Source of the DNA: an uncultured Mycoplasmatota bacterium
GTDB lineage: Bacteria > Bacillota_I > Bacilli_A > RF39 > UBA660
Reading direction: 5' to 3'
Assembly (NCBI GenBank): GCA_946497375.1
Contig: CAMMKE010000001.1
Location: forward strand, 1-53,860
DNA length: 53,860 bases
Below the pieces are notes generated by a model. It did no database searches. It saw only the letters and a program-made list of their open reading frames with translations, and was not told the DNA's origin. A program made the position numbers and the translations under genes. Shown piece by piece: positions 17,031 to 26,200 of the stretch; the stretch's first letter is position 1; every line of letters starts with the position of its first letter.

Positions 17031-17597
17031 ATGAATTTATATGTTGTTAGACATGGACAAGTACCATCTAATATTGAAAAAGTTGTTAGTGGATGGAATG
17101 ATGAAAAGCTAACAAAAAAAGGGATAGAGCAAGCTACAAAAATTAGAAATGAATTGCAAAATGTTAAATTTGATGTTGTTTACTCTTCACCTGTAGATAG
17201 AGCTATACAAACAGCTAATATTGTTGTACCTCAAAATAGTATTATATTAGATAAAAGATTAGCAGAAAGAGACCCAGGGACGCTATTAGGTACATCAAGA
17301 GAAAGTATAGATAAAAAAGCTTGGAATTCACTTGATATGGATAGAACCCCGGAAGGAGCAGAAACTTTATTAGCAGGATTAAAGAGAGTAAGTAATTTTC
17401 TTAGTGAAATACATACAAAATATGAGGAAAAAACAGTACTTGTTGTTACTCATAATTTTATAAGTAAATGTATATGGATTTTAGAAAATAATATTTCCGA
17501 TATGGACTTAATAAATTCTTTCTTTCATAATAATGACGAAATAAAAATTTATGACAATTTAGAACTTGATTTTAAAGAAAAGCAGTTAAAGAAGTAG
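17031..17597 (+). CDS. Histidine phosphatase family protein
   Basis: 188 residues. Phosphoglycerate-mutase-like fold with the phosphohistidine motif VVRHGQ (residues 5-10), the second arginine in SSPVDRAIQTA, the acid/base glutamate in RLAERDPG, and the second catalytic histidine in VVTHNF. Likely a small-molecule phosphatase rather than glycolytic mutase, judged by length. AGGAGG precedes ATG 17031. Confidence 0.85.
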   Translation: MNLYVVRHGQVPSNIEKVVSGWNDEKLTKKGIEQATKIRNELQNVKFDVVYSSPVDRAIQTANIVVPQNSIILDKRLAERDPGTLLGTSRESIDKKAWNSLDMDRTPEGAETLLAGLKRVSNFLSEIHTKYEEKTVLVVTHNFISKCIWILENNISDMDLINSFFHNNDEIKIYDNLELDFKEKQLKK

Positions 17598-17616
17598 ATT
17601 ATTTCTGATTGTAATA

Positions 17617-17652
17617 AAAAAATATGTTAAGAATCATTTTCTAACATATTTT
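17617..17652. terminator. Bidirectional terminator
   Basis: AATATGTTA at 17621-17629 pairs with TAACATATT at 17642-17650, flanked by an A run on the left and T run on the right. It serves the convergent genes on both sides. Confidence 0.8.
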
Positions 17653-18564
17653 TTAAGTAGCTAGTTCACTATAAACATTTTTATCATAGTTATGTTGTTC
17701 ATTTTCTAATTCATTTAACTCACTAGTAGTTATTAAGAAGAAATTATATTCTAAGATATCACTACCATCAGTAGTAATTGGGTCATCCCAAGTAAGGTCT
17801 AAATGATACCAAGTATTATCTAAATTAACAGCATTCCAAACATGATTTTCTGATGATATCTTATAACTCTTAACTCCCATATCTTCTAAAAATAATTCCA
17901 TCGCATCAGTATAACCACCACATAAACTATAACCTTCTAAAAGAGTACCATAGGCAGTATCTGATTTATATCTTACAATATTATTATCACTTCTATCTTT
18001 ATCATATTTGCTATTATTAATAATATAATTATGAGCTTCTTTAATCTTGTCTTCATTACTCATAGAACTATTCCAAATTTCATTTTCTATTTCTTTAACT
18101 TTAGCATTTATTAATTTTATATCATTACTAGTATAGTTATGTTCAATCTTTAAAGTTACTTTGCCATAATCATCATAACTAGTTTCTAGATGCTTAAAAC
18201 TATTGAAAGGATGAACAAAATTATTAATAGTAGATAAAACTTTTTGATTATTAGCAAGACTATCTACATCATTTATACACTCACTATATTCATCTGTACA
18301 GTAGAATGAAAACTCTTTTTCTCCCGAATTTAAAACAGTATAATAAATATTTAATAAATCTTGATAACTACTAGGAGTAAAATCATCTGTTCTTTTAACA
18401 TAATTAAAATCATAATCTCTTGTATAATCATTAGACTCCGTTAAAGTTACATCTTTATTTTCTTTAACAAAATAAGTTCTATATAAATTATATAAAGGAC
18501 GTCTAAAGGCAAAAGTAAATCCAAATAAAATAATCAAAAATAATAAAACAATGTATTTCTTCAT
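17653..18564 (-). CDS. Membrane-anchored transglutaminase-like protein
   Basis: 303 residues. The N-terminal hydrophobic segment (5-21) is a signal anchor, so the protein lies outside the membrane. The C-terminal half has the papain-like transglutaminase core: catalytic Cys in SLCGGYTDAMELFLEDMG, His in ENHVWNAV and Asp in HLDLTWDD. Such proteins are proteases or peptide-crosslinking enzymes of the cell surface; the target is unknown. AGGAGG precedes the start at 18564. A minus-strand promoter is visible upstream. Confidence 0.8.
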   Translation of the reverse strand: MKKYIVLLFLIILFGFTFAFRRPLYNLYRTYFVKENKDVTLTESNDYTRDYDFNYVKRTDDFTPSSYQDLLNIYYTVLNSGEKEFSFYCTDEYSECINDVDSLANNQKVLSTINNFVHPFNSFKHLETSYDDYGKVTLKIEHNYTSNDIKLINAKVKEIENEIWNSSMSNEDKIKEAHNYIINNSKYDKDRSDNNIVRYKSDTAYGTLLEGYSLCGGYTDAMELFLEDMGVKSYKISSENHVWNAVNLDNTWYHLDLTWDDPITTDGSDILEYNFFLITTSELNELENEQHNYDKNVYSELAT

Positions 18565-18580
18565 AAGATCCTCCTATTTA

Positions 18581-18609
18581 ATTCTAGCAAGGAAGAGAGT
18601 TTTTGTAAA
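18581..18609 (-). promoter_or_regulatory. Promoter of the transglutaminase-like gene
   Basis: On the minus strand TTTACA (18609-18604), 17-base spacer, TAGAAT (18586-18581). Confidence 0.6.
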
Positions 18610-18688
18610 TCTAAAAACAAAATAAAATATTATGTTTTATGTAAAAAGTGTTATAATATAGTACAGTAGTTAAAAGGGTGGGGATTTT

Positions 18689-19450
18689 TTGAAAATTAAT
18701 ATAATTGATGAATATGATGATAATACAGAAATTAGATATTCAGATTTAGATAATCAAATAATAGAATGCGTTATTAATGATTTAAGAAAAATAGGACAAT
18801 TTCATAAGTGCGATGATAGTCCTCTTAATCCTCTTCTTTATAATTGCTTTTATCTAAAAAAGAAAGGTAAATATCAAGTTTTAGAGGAGATATTAAATAA
18901 ATATAATATTAATTATCATTATTCTATTCAAAATGCAATTTATGATTTATTAGATAATGAAAAAGATAGAAGTATACTTTGGCCTGGCGTAATTGGTGAG
19001 GAAGATGATGGGATATTATATATACTTAAAACTAATCTAGGAACTATAAAGATTTATAAAGCGAGTGAGATTTTTAAAAACACGAAATCATCATATATTT
19101 TAAAAAAAACACTTATTAACTGTTGTCATGAGAGAAGTTTTGATTTTTTAAAAGAAAATAGAGATTATAAAGCAGTACTTTCTTATAATGGCAATTTATT
19201 TGTAGGAGGACATTTTCATACATATTTAGAAAAAGGTGATATAACCCTAGATATTGCTAGTAATGCTTTATATAAAAATAGAGAAGATAAGAATAAAGTT
19301 CTTAATGGAGAAATTCTTGCCAAGCTTACTTATGATGAAACGGTAACAGCTTTTAATGAATTATTAGAAGAAGTACCTGACTTGGATAAAGATGATAATA
19401 AATTGCAAGTATTAGCTTTATACTATGGCATGAAAAAAGGCATAAAATAA
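18689..19450 (+). CDS. Hypothetical protein, TTG start
   Basis: 253 residues. The start is TTG 18689, with AGGGTGGGG at 18675-18683; no in-frame ATG occurs in the first 150 codons. A TATAAT at 18652-18657 probably belongs to its promoter. The middle has ERSFDFLKENRDYKAVLSYN and LFVGGHFHTYLEKG; the rest is mixed helix and strand without recognisable motifs. Cytoplasmic by composition. Family unknown to me. Confidence 0.65.
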   Translation: MKINIIDEYDDNTEIRYSDLDNQIIECVINDLRKIGQFHKCDDSPLNPLLYNCFYLKKKGKYQVLEEILNKYNINYHYSIQNAIYDLLDNEKDRSILWPGVIGEEDDGILYILKTNLGTIKIYKASEIFKNTKSSYILKKTLINCCHERSFDFLKENRDYKAVLSYNGNLFVGGHFHTYLEKGDITLDIASNALYKNREDKNKVLNGEILAKLTYDETVTAFNELLEEVPDLDKDDNKLQVLALYYGMKKGIK

Positions 19451-19470
19451 AAACAGGTAAAACCTGTTTT
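19450..19470. terminator. Bidirectional hairpin between convergent genes
   Basis: AAAACAGGT/ACCTGTTTT with a 3-base loop, overlapping the stop of both the hypothetical gene and def. Confidence 0.7.
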
Positions 19471-20017
19471 AAATTGCTCTATATTTATCACTGTCTTTAT
19501 AGGGATTTTTAGGATCTATATAATCTGTAAACATAACCCCATTTAAATGATCTATTTCGTGTTGAAAGGCAATAGCAAGTTCTTCTCTTGCTCGTACTTT
19601 TATTTTATTGCCTTTAGTATCATAGCCTTCTACTGTAACTCTAGCATATCTTGGAACAATACCATCAACTTCACGGTTTACAGATAAGCATCCTTCTCCC
19701 ATTTCTACATATATCTTTTCACTTGAATTACTAATAATTTTAGGATTACAAATAATATAAGTATCAAACTCTTCTTCATCTACTTCATGAACAATTACTA
19801 AATATCTTTTAGGAATACCTAATTGAATTGCCGCCATACCCATACCAGGTCTTAAATTATACTTTTCTGATAATCTTTCTATTTGACTATTAGTTAGATA
19901 TTCTACCATTAAGTCTATAGTCTTTAAATCATCTTTACTTAATGGAAAAGTAACATCTTTACTAACTAATCTTAATCTTTTATCTTTTTCATCTAATATA
20001 TCTTTATTTTTTAACAT
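19469..20017 (-). CDS. def: Peptide deformylase
   Basis: Removes the formyl group from nascent proteins. 182 residues, with the three signature motifs: GMAAIQLG (the GxGxAAxQ loop), EGCLS with the metal-binding Cys, and QHEIDHLNG with the two metal-binding His and catalytic Glu. The length and the insertion after motif 1 fit the type 2 deformylases of Gram-positive bacteria. Confidence 0.96.
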   Translation of the reverse strand: MLKNKDILDEKDKRLRLVSKDVTFPLSKDDLKTIDLMVEYLTNSQIERLSEKYNLRPGMGMAAIQLGIPKRYLVIVHEVDEEEFDTYIICNPKIISNSSEKIYVEMGEGCLSVNREVDGIVPRYARVTVEGYDTKGNKIKVRAREELAIAFQHEIDHLNGVMFTDYIDPKNPYKDSDKYRAI

Positions 20018-20063
20018 CTAAATACCCCATTTCTTGCTATATTCTAACATAAATATAAAAAAA

Positions 20064-20083
20064 AAGAAAGGAAAACCTTTCTT
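20064..20083 (-). terminator. Terminator of the YjcZ-like gene
   Basis: AAGAAAGG/CCTTTCTT stem, 4-base loop; on the minus strand it is followed by a long T run (plus-strand A run at 20057-20065). The stem overlaps the stop codon at 20082. Confidence 0.75.
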
Positions 20084-20258
20084 AACGGGTAAATCTTGCA
20101 CCAATTACAATAACTAGTAGTATAAATAAAACTAAAATTATGGCATAGTTATTGTTGTTGTTATTGCCCCATCCCCATCCACAACTAGGATAAAACCATT
20201 GATTAGAGCATCCACAACTTGGGAATGAATTAAATGATCCACCACCATAATAATACAT
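20082..20258 (-). CDS. YjcZ-like small hydrophobic sporulation protein
   Basis: 58 residues from the ATG at 20258 (minus), which follows AGGAGG at 20268-20273; an upstream in-frame start has no ribosome binding site. The N-terminal half is Gly, Cys, Trp and Asn rich (YYYGGGSFNSF, CGWGWG, then six Asn). The C-terminal half is a single membrane helix YAIILVLFILLVIVIGARF, the hallmark of YjcZ-type spore proteins. Exact role unknown. Confidence 0.65.
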   Translation of the reverse strand: MYYYGGGSFNSFPSCGCSNQWFYPSCGWGWGNNNNNNYAIILVLFILLVIVIGARFTR

Positions 20259-20402
20259 AGTTAAAAACCTCCTTTTTCTATTATAAGATATGAAAAAATA
20301 TGTCAAATTGTTAATGAATTTGACTAGGTGACTTTAAACTGTTTTAATTTTATGATATTCTTAAAGAAAAAGACTAAAGATGTAAGGAGGTTTAGAAATT
20401 TA

Positions 20403-21542
20403 ATGACTAAATTTAAAGATATAATTAAAAATCTTGATAAACCTTTATTCATTTTAACTTTAGTTCTCTTTGTTTTAGGGCTAGTTATGATATTCTCTGC
20501 TAGTAATGTTACTTCTTATATGAATGGCGGTAGTCCTTATGCTTACTTTTTAAGACAAGGATTATTTTTACTAGTTAGTTTTATCTTTTGTATAATTATG
20601 GTTAAATTTAATACTAAGTTTTATGGAATGATGTCTAATATCCTTTTAGTAGCTTTTGTTGTAGTGTTAATTCTTTTACTTATCTATGGTAAAGCGACAA
20701 ACTATGCGATTAGTTGGATTCCTATAGGACCTTTTACTTTACAGCCTAGTGAATTTATTAAAATAATTATGATAGTATTTATGGCAAGGTTTTATGAAGT
20801 TCATGAGAAGAGATTAAATAATTTTTTCATTGCTATTATTCCTTTAATAATAGGGGTCTTAATAATATTTTTAATTATGTTACAACCAGATTTAGGTACA
20901 GCGATTATCTTTGCTGCTATAACAGGATTAATGTTTTTTGCATCCCCAGTCCCTTTACTATCAAAGTTAAAAGTAATAGGTTTATTTCTTGGTATGCTAG
21001 TAATTATAGGAGCGGTATTAATTATGACTGGTGGTAGTATATTACAAGCACGCCAACTTGAAAGATTTAATTTTACAAGACCATGTGATAGATTACTTGA
21101 TACAGGTAATCAAGTATGTAATGGGTATATTGCTATTAATAATGGAGGACTTACAGGTATAGGACTTGGTAATAGTACTCAAAAATATTTATATCTACCA
21201 TATCCATATACTGACTTTATTTTTGCTATTACTGTTGAAGAATTAGGACTTGTTGTAGGTATTGTTATTATTTTATCTTATTTATACTTACTTTATAGAA
21301 TATTAAAAATAGGTAGGAATAGTTATACTAATAGAGGAGCTTTACTTTGTTATGGTGTTGCTGTCTATATCTTTTTACATGTTGTAGTCAATTTAATGGG
21401 CTTATTTGGACTTATGCCAATGACAGGAGTTCCTTTGCCATTTATGAGTTATGGTGGTAGTTTTACTTTATGTTTGATGGTAGCATTAACAATAGTTCAG
21501 CGTGTTAACATTGAAAATAGACTAAGAGATGAAAAAAAATAA
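20403..21542 (+). CDS. ftsW: FtsW/RodA/SpoVE-family peptidoglycan glycosyltransferase
   Basis: SEDS-family lipid II polymerase of 379 residues with about ten membrane segments. Seen: LGLVMIFSASN in the first segment, GPFTLQPSEFIKIIMIVFMARF, LQPDLGTA, GGLTGIGLGNSTQKYLYLPY, and PLPFMSYGGS at the end, all typical of FtsW/SpoVE. ATG 20403 with AAGGAGG at 20384-20390 (spacing 12, rather long). Whether it serves vegetative division or the spore cortex cannot be told from sequence; the neighbours do not decide. Confidence 0.88.
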   Translation: MTKFKDIIKNLDKPLFILTLVLFVLGLVMIFSASNVTSYMNGGSPYAYFLRQGLFLLVSFIFCIIMVKFNTKFYGMMSNILLVAFVVVLILLLIYGKATNYAISWIPIGPFTLQPSEFIKIIMIVFMARFYEVHEKRLNNFFIAIIPLIIGVLIIFLIMLQPDLGTAIIFAAITGLMFFASPVPLLSKLKVIGLFLGMLVIIGAVLIMTGGSILQARQLERFNFTRPCDRLLDTGNQVCNGYIAINNGGLTGIGLGNSTQKYLYLPYPYTDFIFAITVEELGLVVGIVIILSYLYLLYRILKIGRNSYTNRGALLCYGVAVYIFLHVVVNLMGLFGLMPMTGVPLPFMSYGGSFTLCLMVALTIVQRVNIENRLRDEKK

Positions 21543-21551
21543 AAAAAGTAT

Positions 21552-21654
21552 GAATTTTGTAAATTGACCCCTATTTTGGGGGCCAATTTTGCATTTTCAG
21601 GGGGCGAATTTACAAAATTCACCACCTTTTTGGGTATGAATTTGTAAAATTTGC
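21552..21654. repeat. Inverted and direct repeats in the ftsW-comEA gap
   Basis: GAATTTTGTAAATT at 21552-21565 and its exact reverse complement at 21607-21620, with a third, near copy (GAATTTGTAAAATT) at 21638-21651. Between the first two lies CCCC...GGGG. The region has no gene; it may form a large hairpin or hold operator sites. Confidence 0.7.
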
Positions 21655-21671
21655 TTTTTGCAATTATTTTT

Positions 21672-21703
21672 CCTTTCTGTTAGTATCGTAACTGGAAAGG
21701 AGG
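21672..21703 (+). promoter_or_regulatory. Hairpin covering the comEA ribosome binding site
   Basis: CCTTTC (21672-21677) plus GTTA pairs with TAAC plus GAAAGG (21695-21700). The 3-prime arm contains most of the Shine-Dalgarno AAAGGAGG (21696-21703), so the fold would mask translation of comEA. Confidence 0.5.
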
Positions 21704-21710
21704 AAAAGAA

Positions 21711-22412
21711 ATGACTTTTACTTATCGTCATAAAAAACAGATTATTCTTTGTGGTTTAGGACTTGTTTTGCTATTAGTCGTAGCATCTATCTTTATCTAT
21801 AAAAATTTTGACTCGAAAGATAAAGAAGATGAAAATATTGTTTTAAATACAAAGAAAGATGTCAAAAAGGATGAAGAGGAGGAAAAGACAAGTGATGTTT
21901 ACTATCAGGTAGATATTAAAGGAGAAGTTATTAATCCTGGAATATATACTGTTAAAGAAGGAAGTAGAGTTATTGATGTTATTAGATTAGCAGGTGATTT
22001 AACAGAAGTTGCCGATACTTCAGTTTTAAATCTTTCTAAGAAAGTTAAAGATGAAATGGTTATTATTGTTTATAGTTTTGATGAAGTAGCAAATTTTACA
22101 GAAACTAAAGAACAAGAAGAAATAGAACAAGAAGCCTGTAAAAATCAAAATGGTATTGAAAACGATGCTTGCATTGAAGATAGTACTGATGATACTAGTT
22201 CAGGTAGTGTAGTTATTAGTGGTAAAATATCACTTAATACAGCAACTATTGATGAGTTAATGATGCTTCCAGGTATTGGGGAAGCGAAAGCTGAGGCAAT
22301 TATAAAATATCGGAAAGAAGTAGGAGCATTTCAAAATATTGAAGAGTTAAAAGAAGTTAATGGCATAGGAGATGCTATCTTTGATGATATTAAGGAAAGT
22401 ATTACTATTTAA
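21711..22412 (+). CDS. comEA: Competence DNA receptor ComEA
   Basis: Membrane-anchored double-stranded DNA binder of natural transformation. 233 residues: N-terminal membrane segment (about 10-30), acidic/lysine linker, SLBB domain (about 65-125, VDIKGEVINPGIYTVKEGSRVIDVI), a low-complexity linker, and a C-terminal helix-hairpin-helix domain (about 170-233, ISLNTATIDELMMLPGIGEAKA and a second hairpin). Overlaps comEC. Together they form the DNA uptake machine; other competence genes are outside the window. Confidence 0.95.
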   Translation: MTFTYRHKKQIILCGLGLVLLLVVASIFIYKNFDSKDKEDENIVLNTKKDVKKDEEEEKTSDVYYQVDIKGEVINPGIYTVKEGSRVIDVIRLAGDLTEVADTSVLNLSKKVKDEMVIIVYSFDEVANFTETKEQEEIEQEACKNQNGIENDACIEDSTDDTSSGSVVISGKISLNTATIDELMMLPGIGEAKAEAIIKYRKEVGAFQNIEELKEVNGIGDAIFDDIKESITI

Positions 22413-24456
22413 ATCTATTTATATTACGTTATTTATAATTAGTTTGATTTATCTTGTTATTTATATAAATATAGATTTTACCTCTAAGTTTGAAGGGAGT
22501 GAAACTAAAGTAGAAGGAGTAATAGAATCTATAAAATATCAAGGTAATAAAATGACACTGACACTTAAAACAAAAGAAAAACTTATCGCCACTTATTACT
22601 TCGATACCGAAGAAGAATTAAATAAAACAAAGAAAGAACTTTCATTAGGTGATACTCTTACTTTAAAAGGAGAGTTGAACGAACCCATTTCTAGTAAAAA
22701 TTTTTATGGTTTTTCCTATCCTACCTACCTAAAATACCAAAAGATTTTTTATATAATGAAAGTATCTGATTATTATATTAAACATAAAAAAAATAATATT
22801 TTATATAGTATTAGAAATGCTGTTAGAAGTAGTATTAGTAATGATAAAGTAGGGAGTTATATAAAAGTTTTCTTCTTAGGAGATGATACTTCCTTTGATA
22901 CTACTTTAGAAGAAGATTTTAGAGATCTTGGTATTTCTCATCTTTTCGCTCTATCAGGAACACAAATAAGTTTTCTAATTTCTATTATTACTCTACGTAA
23001 GAAAACCATAAATCTTAATAATTTGCTTTTTGTCTTTTGCATTCTAATTTGTTATTACCTAATAATAGAAGAATGTGCAGCGATTGATAGAGCCTTAATA
23101 TTTAGTTTAGTATTTTCTCTTAATAACACTTTTAACTTGAATATTAGACCTCTTTTCTTAATTCTATTATCTTTAAGTATACTATTCTTTATAAATCCCT
23201 ATTACATATTTGATGTAGGATTTCAGTACTCTACCGTTATAAGTTGTACGTTAATCTTATACATGAATAATAAGAAAAGTAAAGGTAAGATAATAGACTT
23301 ATTGGAAGTATCATGGGTAAGCTTCTTAGTTAGTTTACCCATTTCTTTATATCATTTTTCTTATACTAATCCTCTTAGTATAGTTTATAATCTATTCTAT
23401 GTTCCTTTTATTAACGTAATTATCTTTCCCTTATCTATAATTTGTTTCTTTATACCATTTTTATCTTTTATTTTAGAGTTTTTTATAAATATCTTTGAAG
23501 AAAGTGTTACATTCTTATCTCACTTTAATATAGGTTATATAACTCTAGCGCGGTTTAATATAGTTTATTATTTATTATACTATATCCTAATATTTAGTTA
23601 TTTATTTGTTAATGCAAAGAAGAAGATATTTTTATTATTAATACTTCTTTTGGTAATAATACATTACTCTTATCCTAAAATATTTCCAAAAGATGCTTTA
23701 TATATGATAGATGTAGGGCAGGGAGATTCATTTTTAATTACATCTAATAATAAGTCTATGTTAATAGATACAGGAGGGGTTATGTCTTATTATACTGAAG
23801 AGTGGACGCAGTATGAAAGGGCAAGTAATGGTGTTTATTTAGTTAATTTTCTTAAAACTTTAGGAATAACAAAATTAGACTACTTAGTTTTAACTCATGG
23901 AGATTATGACCATGCAGGGGAAGCTTTAACAATTATGGATGAGATAGAGGTTAAAAATGTTTTCTTTAATGGTAATGAGTTAAATACCTTAGAGAAAAAG
24001 ATATGGAAGAGTTCTTCTAATCATTACAAATTAACAGAAGGAGATAGCTTTAATTTAGGTAACTTTAACTTTTTAGTTATATCTAATACTTATCCTGATG
24101 AAAATGATAGTAGTTTAGTTTTATATAGTACTATTTATGATAAGAGATTACTGTTTATGGGAGATGCTAGTATTAAAAGTGAGGAATACATATTAGATAA
24201 TTATGATATAAGCGATATTGCAATACTTAAAGTAGGACATCACGGCTCTAGAACTAGTAGTAGTGAAGAGTTTATAGATAAAGTTAATCCTACTTATGCT
24301 TTAATATCAGCAGGAGTAGATAATAAATTTAATCATCCCCATAAAGAAGTAATTGAAAGATTAGAAGAAAATGGTTCAATTATTTACAACACTCAAATAA
24401 ATGGTATGGTTATGTTTGATTTTACTCATGATAAAATTAAAACTTATATATCCTAG
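22384..24456 (+). CDS. comEC: Competence membrane channel ComEC/Rec2
   Basis: Polytopic channel moving single-stranded DNA into the cell. About 690 residues: N-terminal membrane segments flanking an OB-like DUF4131 domain, the competence domain (GISHLFALSGTQISFLI), then a C-terminal metallo-beta-lactamase domain with LTHGDYDHAGEA and VGHHGSRTSSS. Start ATG 22384 is chosen (ATG 22372 in frame is also possible); either overlaps comEA, so translation is coupled. The MBL motif HGDYDH is intact, supporting nuclease activity. Confidence 0.95.
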   Translation: MILRKVLLFKSIYITLFIISLIYLVIYINIDFTSKFEGSETKVEGVIESIKYQGNKMTLTLKTKEKLIATYYFDTEEELNKTKKELSLGDTLTLKGELNEPISSKNFYGFSYPTYLKYQKIFYIMKVSDYYIKHKKNNILYSIRNAVRSSISNDKVGSYIKVFFLGDDTSFDTTLEEDFRDLGISHLFALSGTQISFLISIITLRKKTINLNNLLFVFCILICYYLIIEECAAIDRALIFSLVFSLNNTFNLNIRPLFLILLSLSILFFINPYYIFDVGFQYSTVISCTLILYMNNKKSKGKIIDLLEVSWVSFLVSLPISLYHFSYTNPLSIVYNLFYVPFINVIIFPLSIICFFIPFLSFILEFFINIFEESVTFLSHFNIGYITLARFNIVYYLLYYILIFSYLFVNAKKKIFLLLILLLVIIHYSYPKIFPKDALYMIDVGQGDSFLITSNNKSMLIDTGGVMSYYTEEWTQYERASNGVYLVNFLKTLGITKLDYLVLTHGDYDHAGEALTIMDEIEVKNVFFNGNELNTLEKKIWKSSSNHYKLTEGDSFNLGNFNFLVISNTYPDENDSSLVLYSTIYDKRLLFMGDASIKSEEYILDNYDISDIAILKVGHHGSRTSSSEEFIDKVNPTYALISAGVDNKFNHPHKEVIERLEENGSIIYNTQINGMVMFDFTHDKIKTYIS

Positions 24457-24484
24457 AAACGACAAATTATTCGTTTCTTTTTTT
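24456..24484 (+). terminator. Terminator of the comEA-comEC operon
   Basis: GAAACGA/TCGTTTC stem with an 8-base loop, followed by a long T run. Confidence 0.85.
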
Positions 24485-24507
24485 ATATACTTAAAACGGT
24501 GGTAGGA

Positions 24508-25293
24508 ATGAAAGTATATTTAGATCTAATATTCTTTATTAATTTCATGTTTGATTTACTCCTTTTAATGACTGTTAGTATTGAGTGTAAAGTCTTTTCT
24601 AAAAAAAGAAGATTAGTAATATCTTCATTTCTAGGAAGTCTTAGTACCTTTCTTTTATTCCTACCCTTAAATAATATTTCTTTATTTCTTTTTAAAGTAG
24701 TAATAAGCATTATTATGATTTTAGTTGGCTTTAAGATAACATCTAAAGAGTTATTTTTTAATCTTATAAAGAGTCTTTATGGAAATAGTATTATCTTAGG
24801 AGGACTTATCTACTTTTTAAATAATCAGTTTAGTTATAAACAAAAAGGTTTTATCTTTATTCATGATGGAACTAGTCTAAACTTAATTATTATTTTAGTT
24901 AGTAGCCCTATAATCTTTTATTTATACCATAAAACAATGGAGAATGAGAAAAAGAAAAGAGAACTATTACATAAAGTATCTATTAAATGTAAAAAAGGTG
25001 TAGTTAATACTTTAGGTTTTTTAGATACTGGTAATAATATTAAAGACCCTTATAAGAAAAGAGGAGTTATTTTAATTAATTCTAGTGAAATAAATCTTAG
25101 TTTAGAAGAATCTATTTTAGTACCATTTAAAACAGTAGATTCTAATAGTTTACTTAGATGTATAGAAATAGAGGAATTAAAGATAGATGATAATTTAATT
25201 ACAAAGAAATACCTATTAGGTATTAGTCCTAAAAAAATAGAAATAAAGGGAGCATCTTGCATACTTCCCAATATGATAGAGGAGGAACTTTAA
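24508..25293 (+). CDS. spoIIGA: Sigma-E processing peptidase SpoIIGA
   Basis: Membrane aspartic protease that cleaves pro-SigE at the septum. 261 residues from ATG 24508, with GGTGG upstream; GTG 24499 overlaps that site. About five membrane segments occupy residues 1-150, followed by a cytosolic protease domain with the single active-site motif GFLDTGNN (about residue 174) and a C-terminal KIEIKGASCILPN. The gene directly abuts sigE (stop then ATG), as in Bacillus. Confidence 0.92.
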   Translation: MKVYLDLIFFINFMFDLLLLMTVSIECKVFSKKRRLVISSFLGSLSTFLLFLPLNNISLFLFKVVISIIMILVGFKITSKELFFNLIKSLYGNSIILGGLIYFLNNQFSYKQKGFIFIHDGTSLNLIIILVSSPIIFYLYHKTMENEKKKRELLHKVSIKCKKGVVNTLGFLDTGNNIKDPYKKRGVILINSSEINLSLEESILVPFKTVDSNSLLRCIEIEELKIDDNLITKKYLLGISPKKIEIKGASCILPNMIEEEL

Positions 25294-25986
25294 ATGATTA
25301 GTTTACTTTACTTAGTAGCATTTTTACTTGATAAGAGTTGTGAGATATTTTATGTAGGTAGTAGTGATATCTTACCAGAACCATTATCTAAAGAGGATGA
25401 AGAAGCCTATTTAGTTATGGCAATGGATGGTGATATTCATGCAAGAGATGTGTTAATAGAACATAACCTAAGATTAGTCGTTTTTCTTGCTAAAAAGTAT
25501 GAAAATACTAAAGTAGATTTAGAAGATTTAGTTAGTATAGGTACAATTGGTCTTATAAAGGGAATAAATACTTTTAAACCTGATAAAAATATAAAACTTG
25601 CTACCTATGCTTCACGTTGTATTGATAATGAGATATTAATGTATTTAAGAAAGATTAAAAAGTCTAAAACAGAAGTTAGTATCGACGCATCATTAAGCTT
25701 TGATGCTGAAGGTAATGAGTTACATCTTGAAGATATCTTAGGAACTGATGCAGATATAGTTACTAAGGGAATAGAAGAAGAGACTGATAAAAAATTAATG
25801 TTAGATGAAGTAATGAAACTAAATCCAAGAGATAGAGATATTATTATATTAAGATATGGACTTATGGGACATAATGAATTAACTCAAAAAGAAGTTGCAG
25901 AACTACTTGGTATAAGTCAATCTTATATTTCAAGAATAGAAAAGAAAGTGATTAGGAGGTTAAAGAATATAGTTAAGTATTCGTAA
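25294..25986 (+). CDS. sigE: Sporulation sigma factor SigE (pro-form)
   Basis: Early mother-cell sigma factor. 230 residues: a hydrophobic pro-sequence (MISLLYLVAFLLDKSC), the processing neighbourhood IFYVGSSDILPEPLSKEDEE, region 2 (EHNLRLVVFLAKKYENTKV, DLVSIGTIGLIKGINTF), and a region 4 helix-turn-helix (QKEVAELLGISQSYISRIEKK). The ISQSYISRIEK ending and context after spoIIGA distinguish it from SigK at 2443. sigG does not follow, unlike in Bacillus. Confidence 0.95.
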   Translation: MISLLYLVAFLLDKSCEIFYVGSSDILPEPLSKEDEEAYLVMAMDGDIHARDVLIEHNLRLVVFLAKKYENTKVDLEDLVSIGTIGLIKGINTFKPDKNIKLATYASRCIDNEILMYLRKIKKSKTEVSIDASLSFDAEGNELHLEDILGTDADIVTKGIEEETDKKLMLDEVMKLNPRDRDIIILRYGLMGHNELTQKEVAELLGISQSYISRIEKKVIRRLKNIVKYS

Positions 25987-25990
25987 GATT

Positions 25991-26146
25991 ATGAAAAGTG
26001 AAAAAGAAGAGTTAATGAAGCTTAGATATTTATATAAAATAAAACAAAGTAAAGACTTAGGTCTTGTTAATAATGATATTGATTTTAAGAATAAATACTT
26101 TAAAGACTTAGAAGAGTTTAAAAGAAAATATATAGGAATTAAATAG
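25991..26146 (+). CDS. Small hypothetical protein after sigE
   Basis: 51 residues from ATG 25991, five bases after the sigE stop. The product is highly charged and helical (MKSEKEELMKLRYLYKIKQS start, KRKYIGIK end). No ribosome binding site is next to the ATG, so translation would depend on coupling to sigE. Function unknown. Confidence 0.45.
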   Translation: MKSEKEELMKLRYLYKIKQSKDLGLVNNDIDFKNKYFKDLEEFKRKYIGIK

Positions 26147-26166
26147 AAATATTTAGTTCTTTTTCG

Positions 26167-26195
26167 TTGACTTAAAGATTTAATTTTATTATAAT
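26167..26195 (+). promoter_or_regulatory. Promoter of the perR-like operon
   Basis: TTGACT at 26167-26172, exact 17-base spacer, TATAAT at 26190-26195. One of the best promoters in the window; its start point falls inside the Fur-type box. Confidence 0.85.
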
Positions 26196-26200
26196 TTAAT

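Noticed and set aside
20403..21542. Specific naming as SpoVE
   Set aside because: SEDS proteins FtsW, RodA and SpoVE cannot be separated safely by eye here, and the neighbours do not include mur genes or a partner transpeptidase.
24483..24710. Minus-strand frame over the spoIIGA start
   Set aside because: It overlaps a clear SpoIIGA membrane region and has no ribosome binding site; a shadow.
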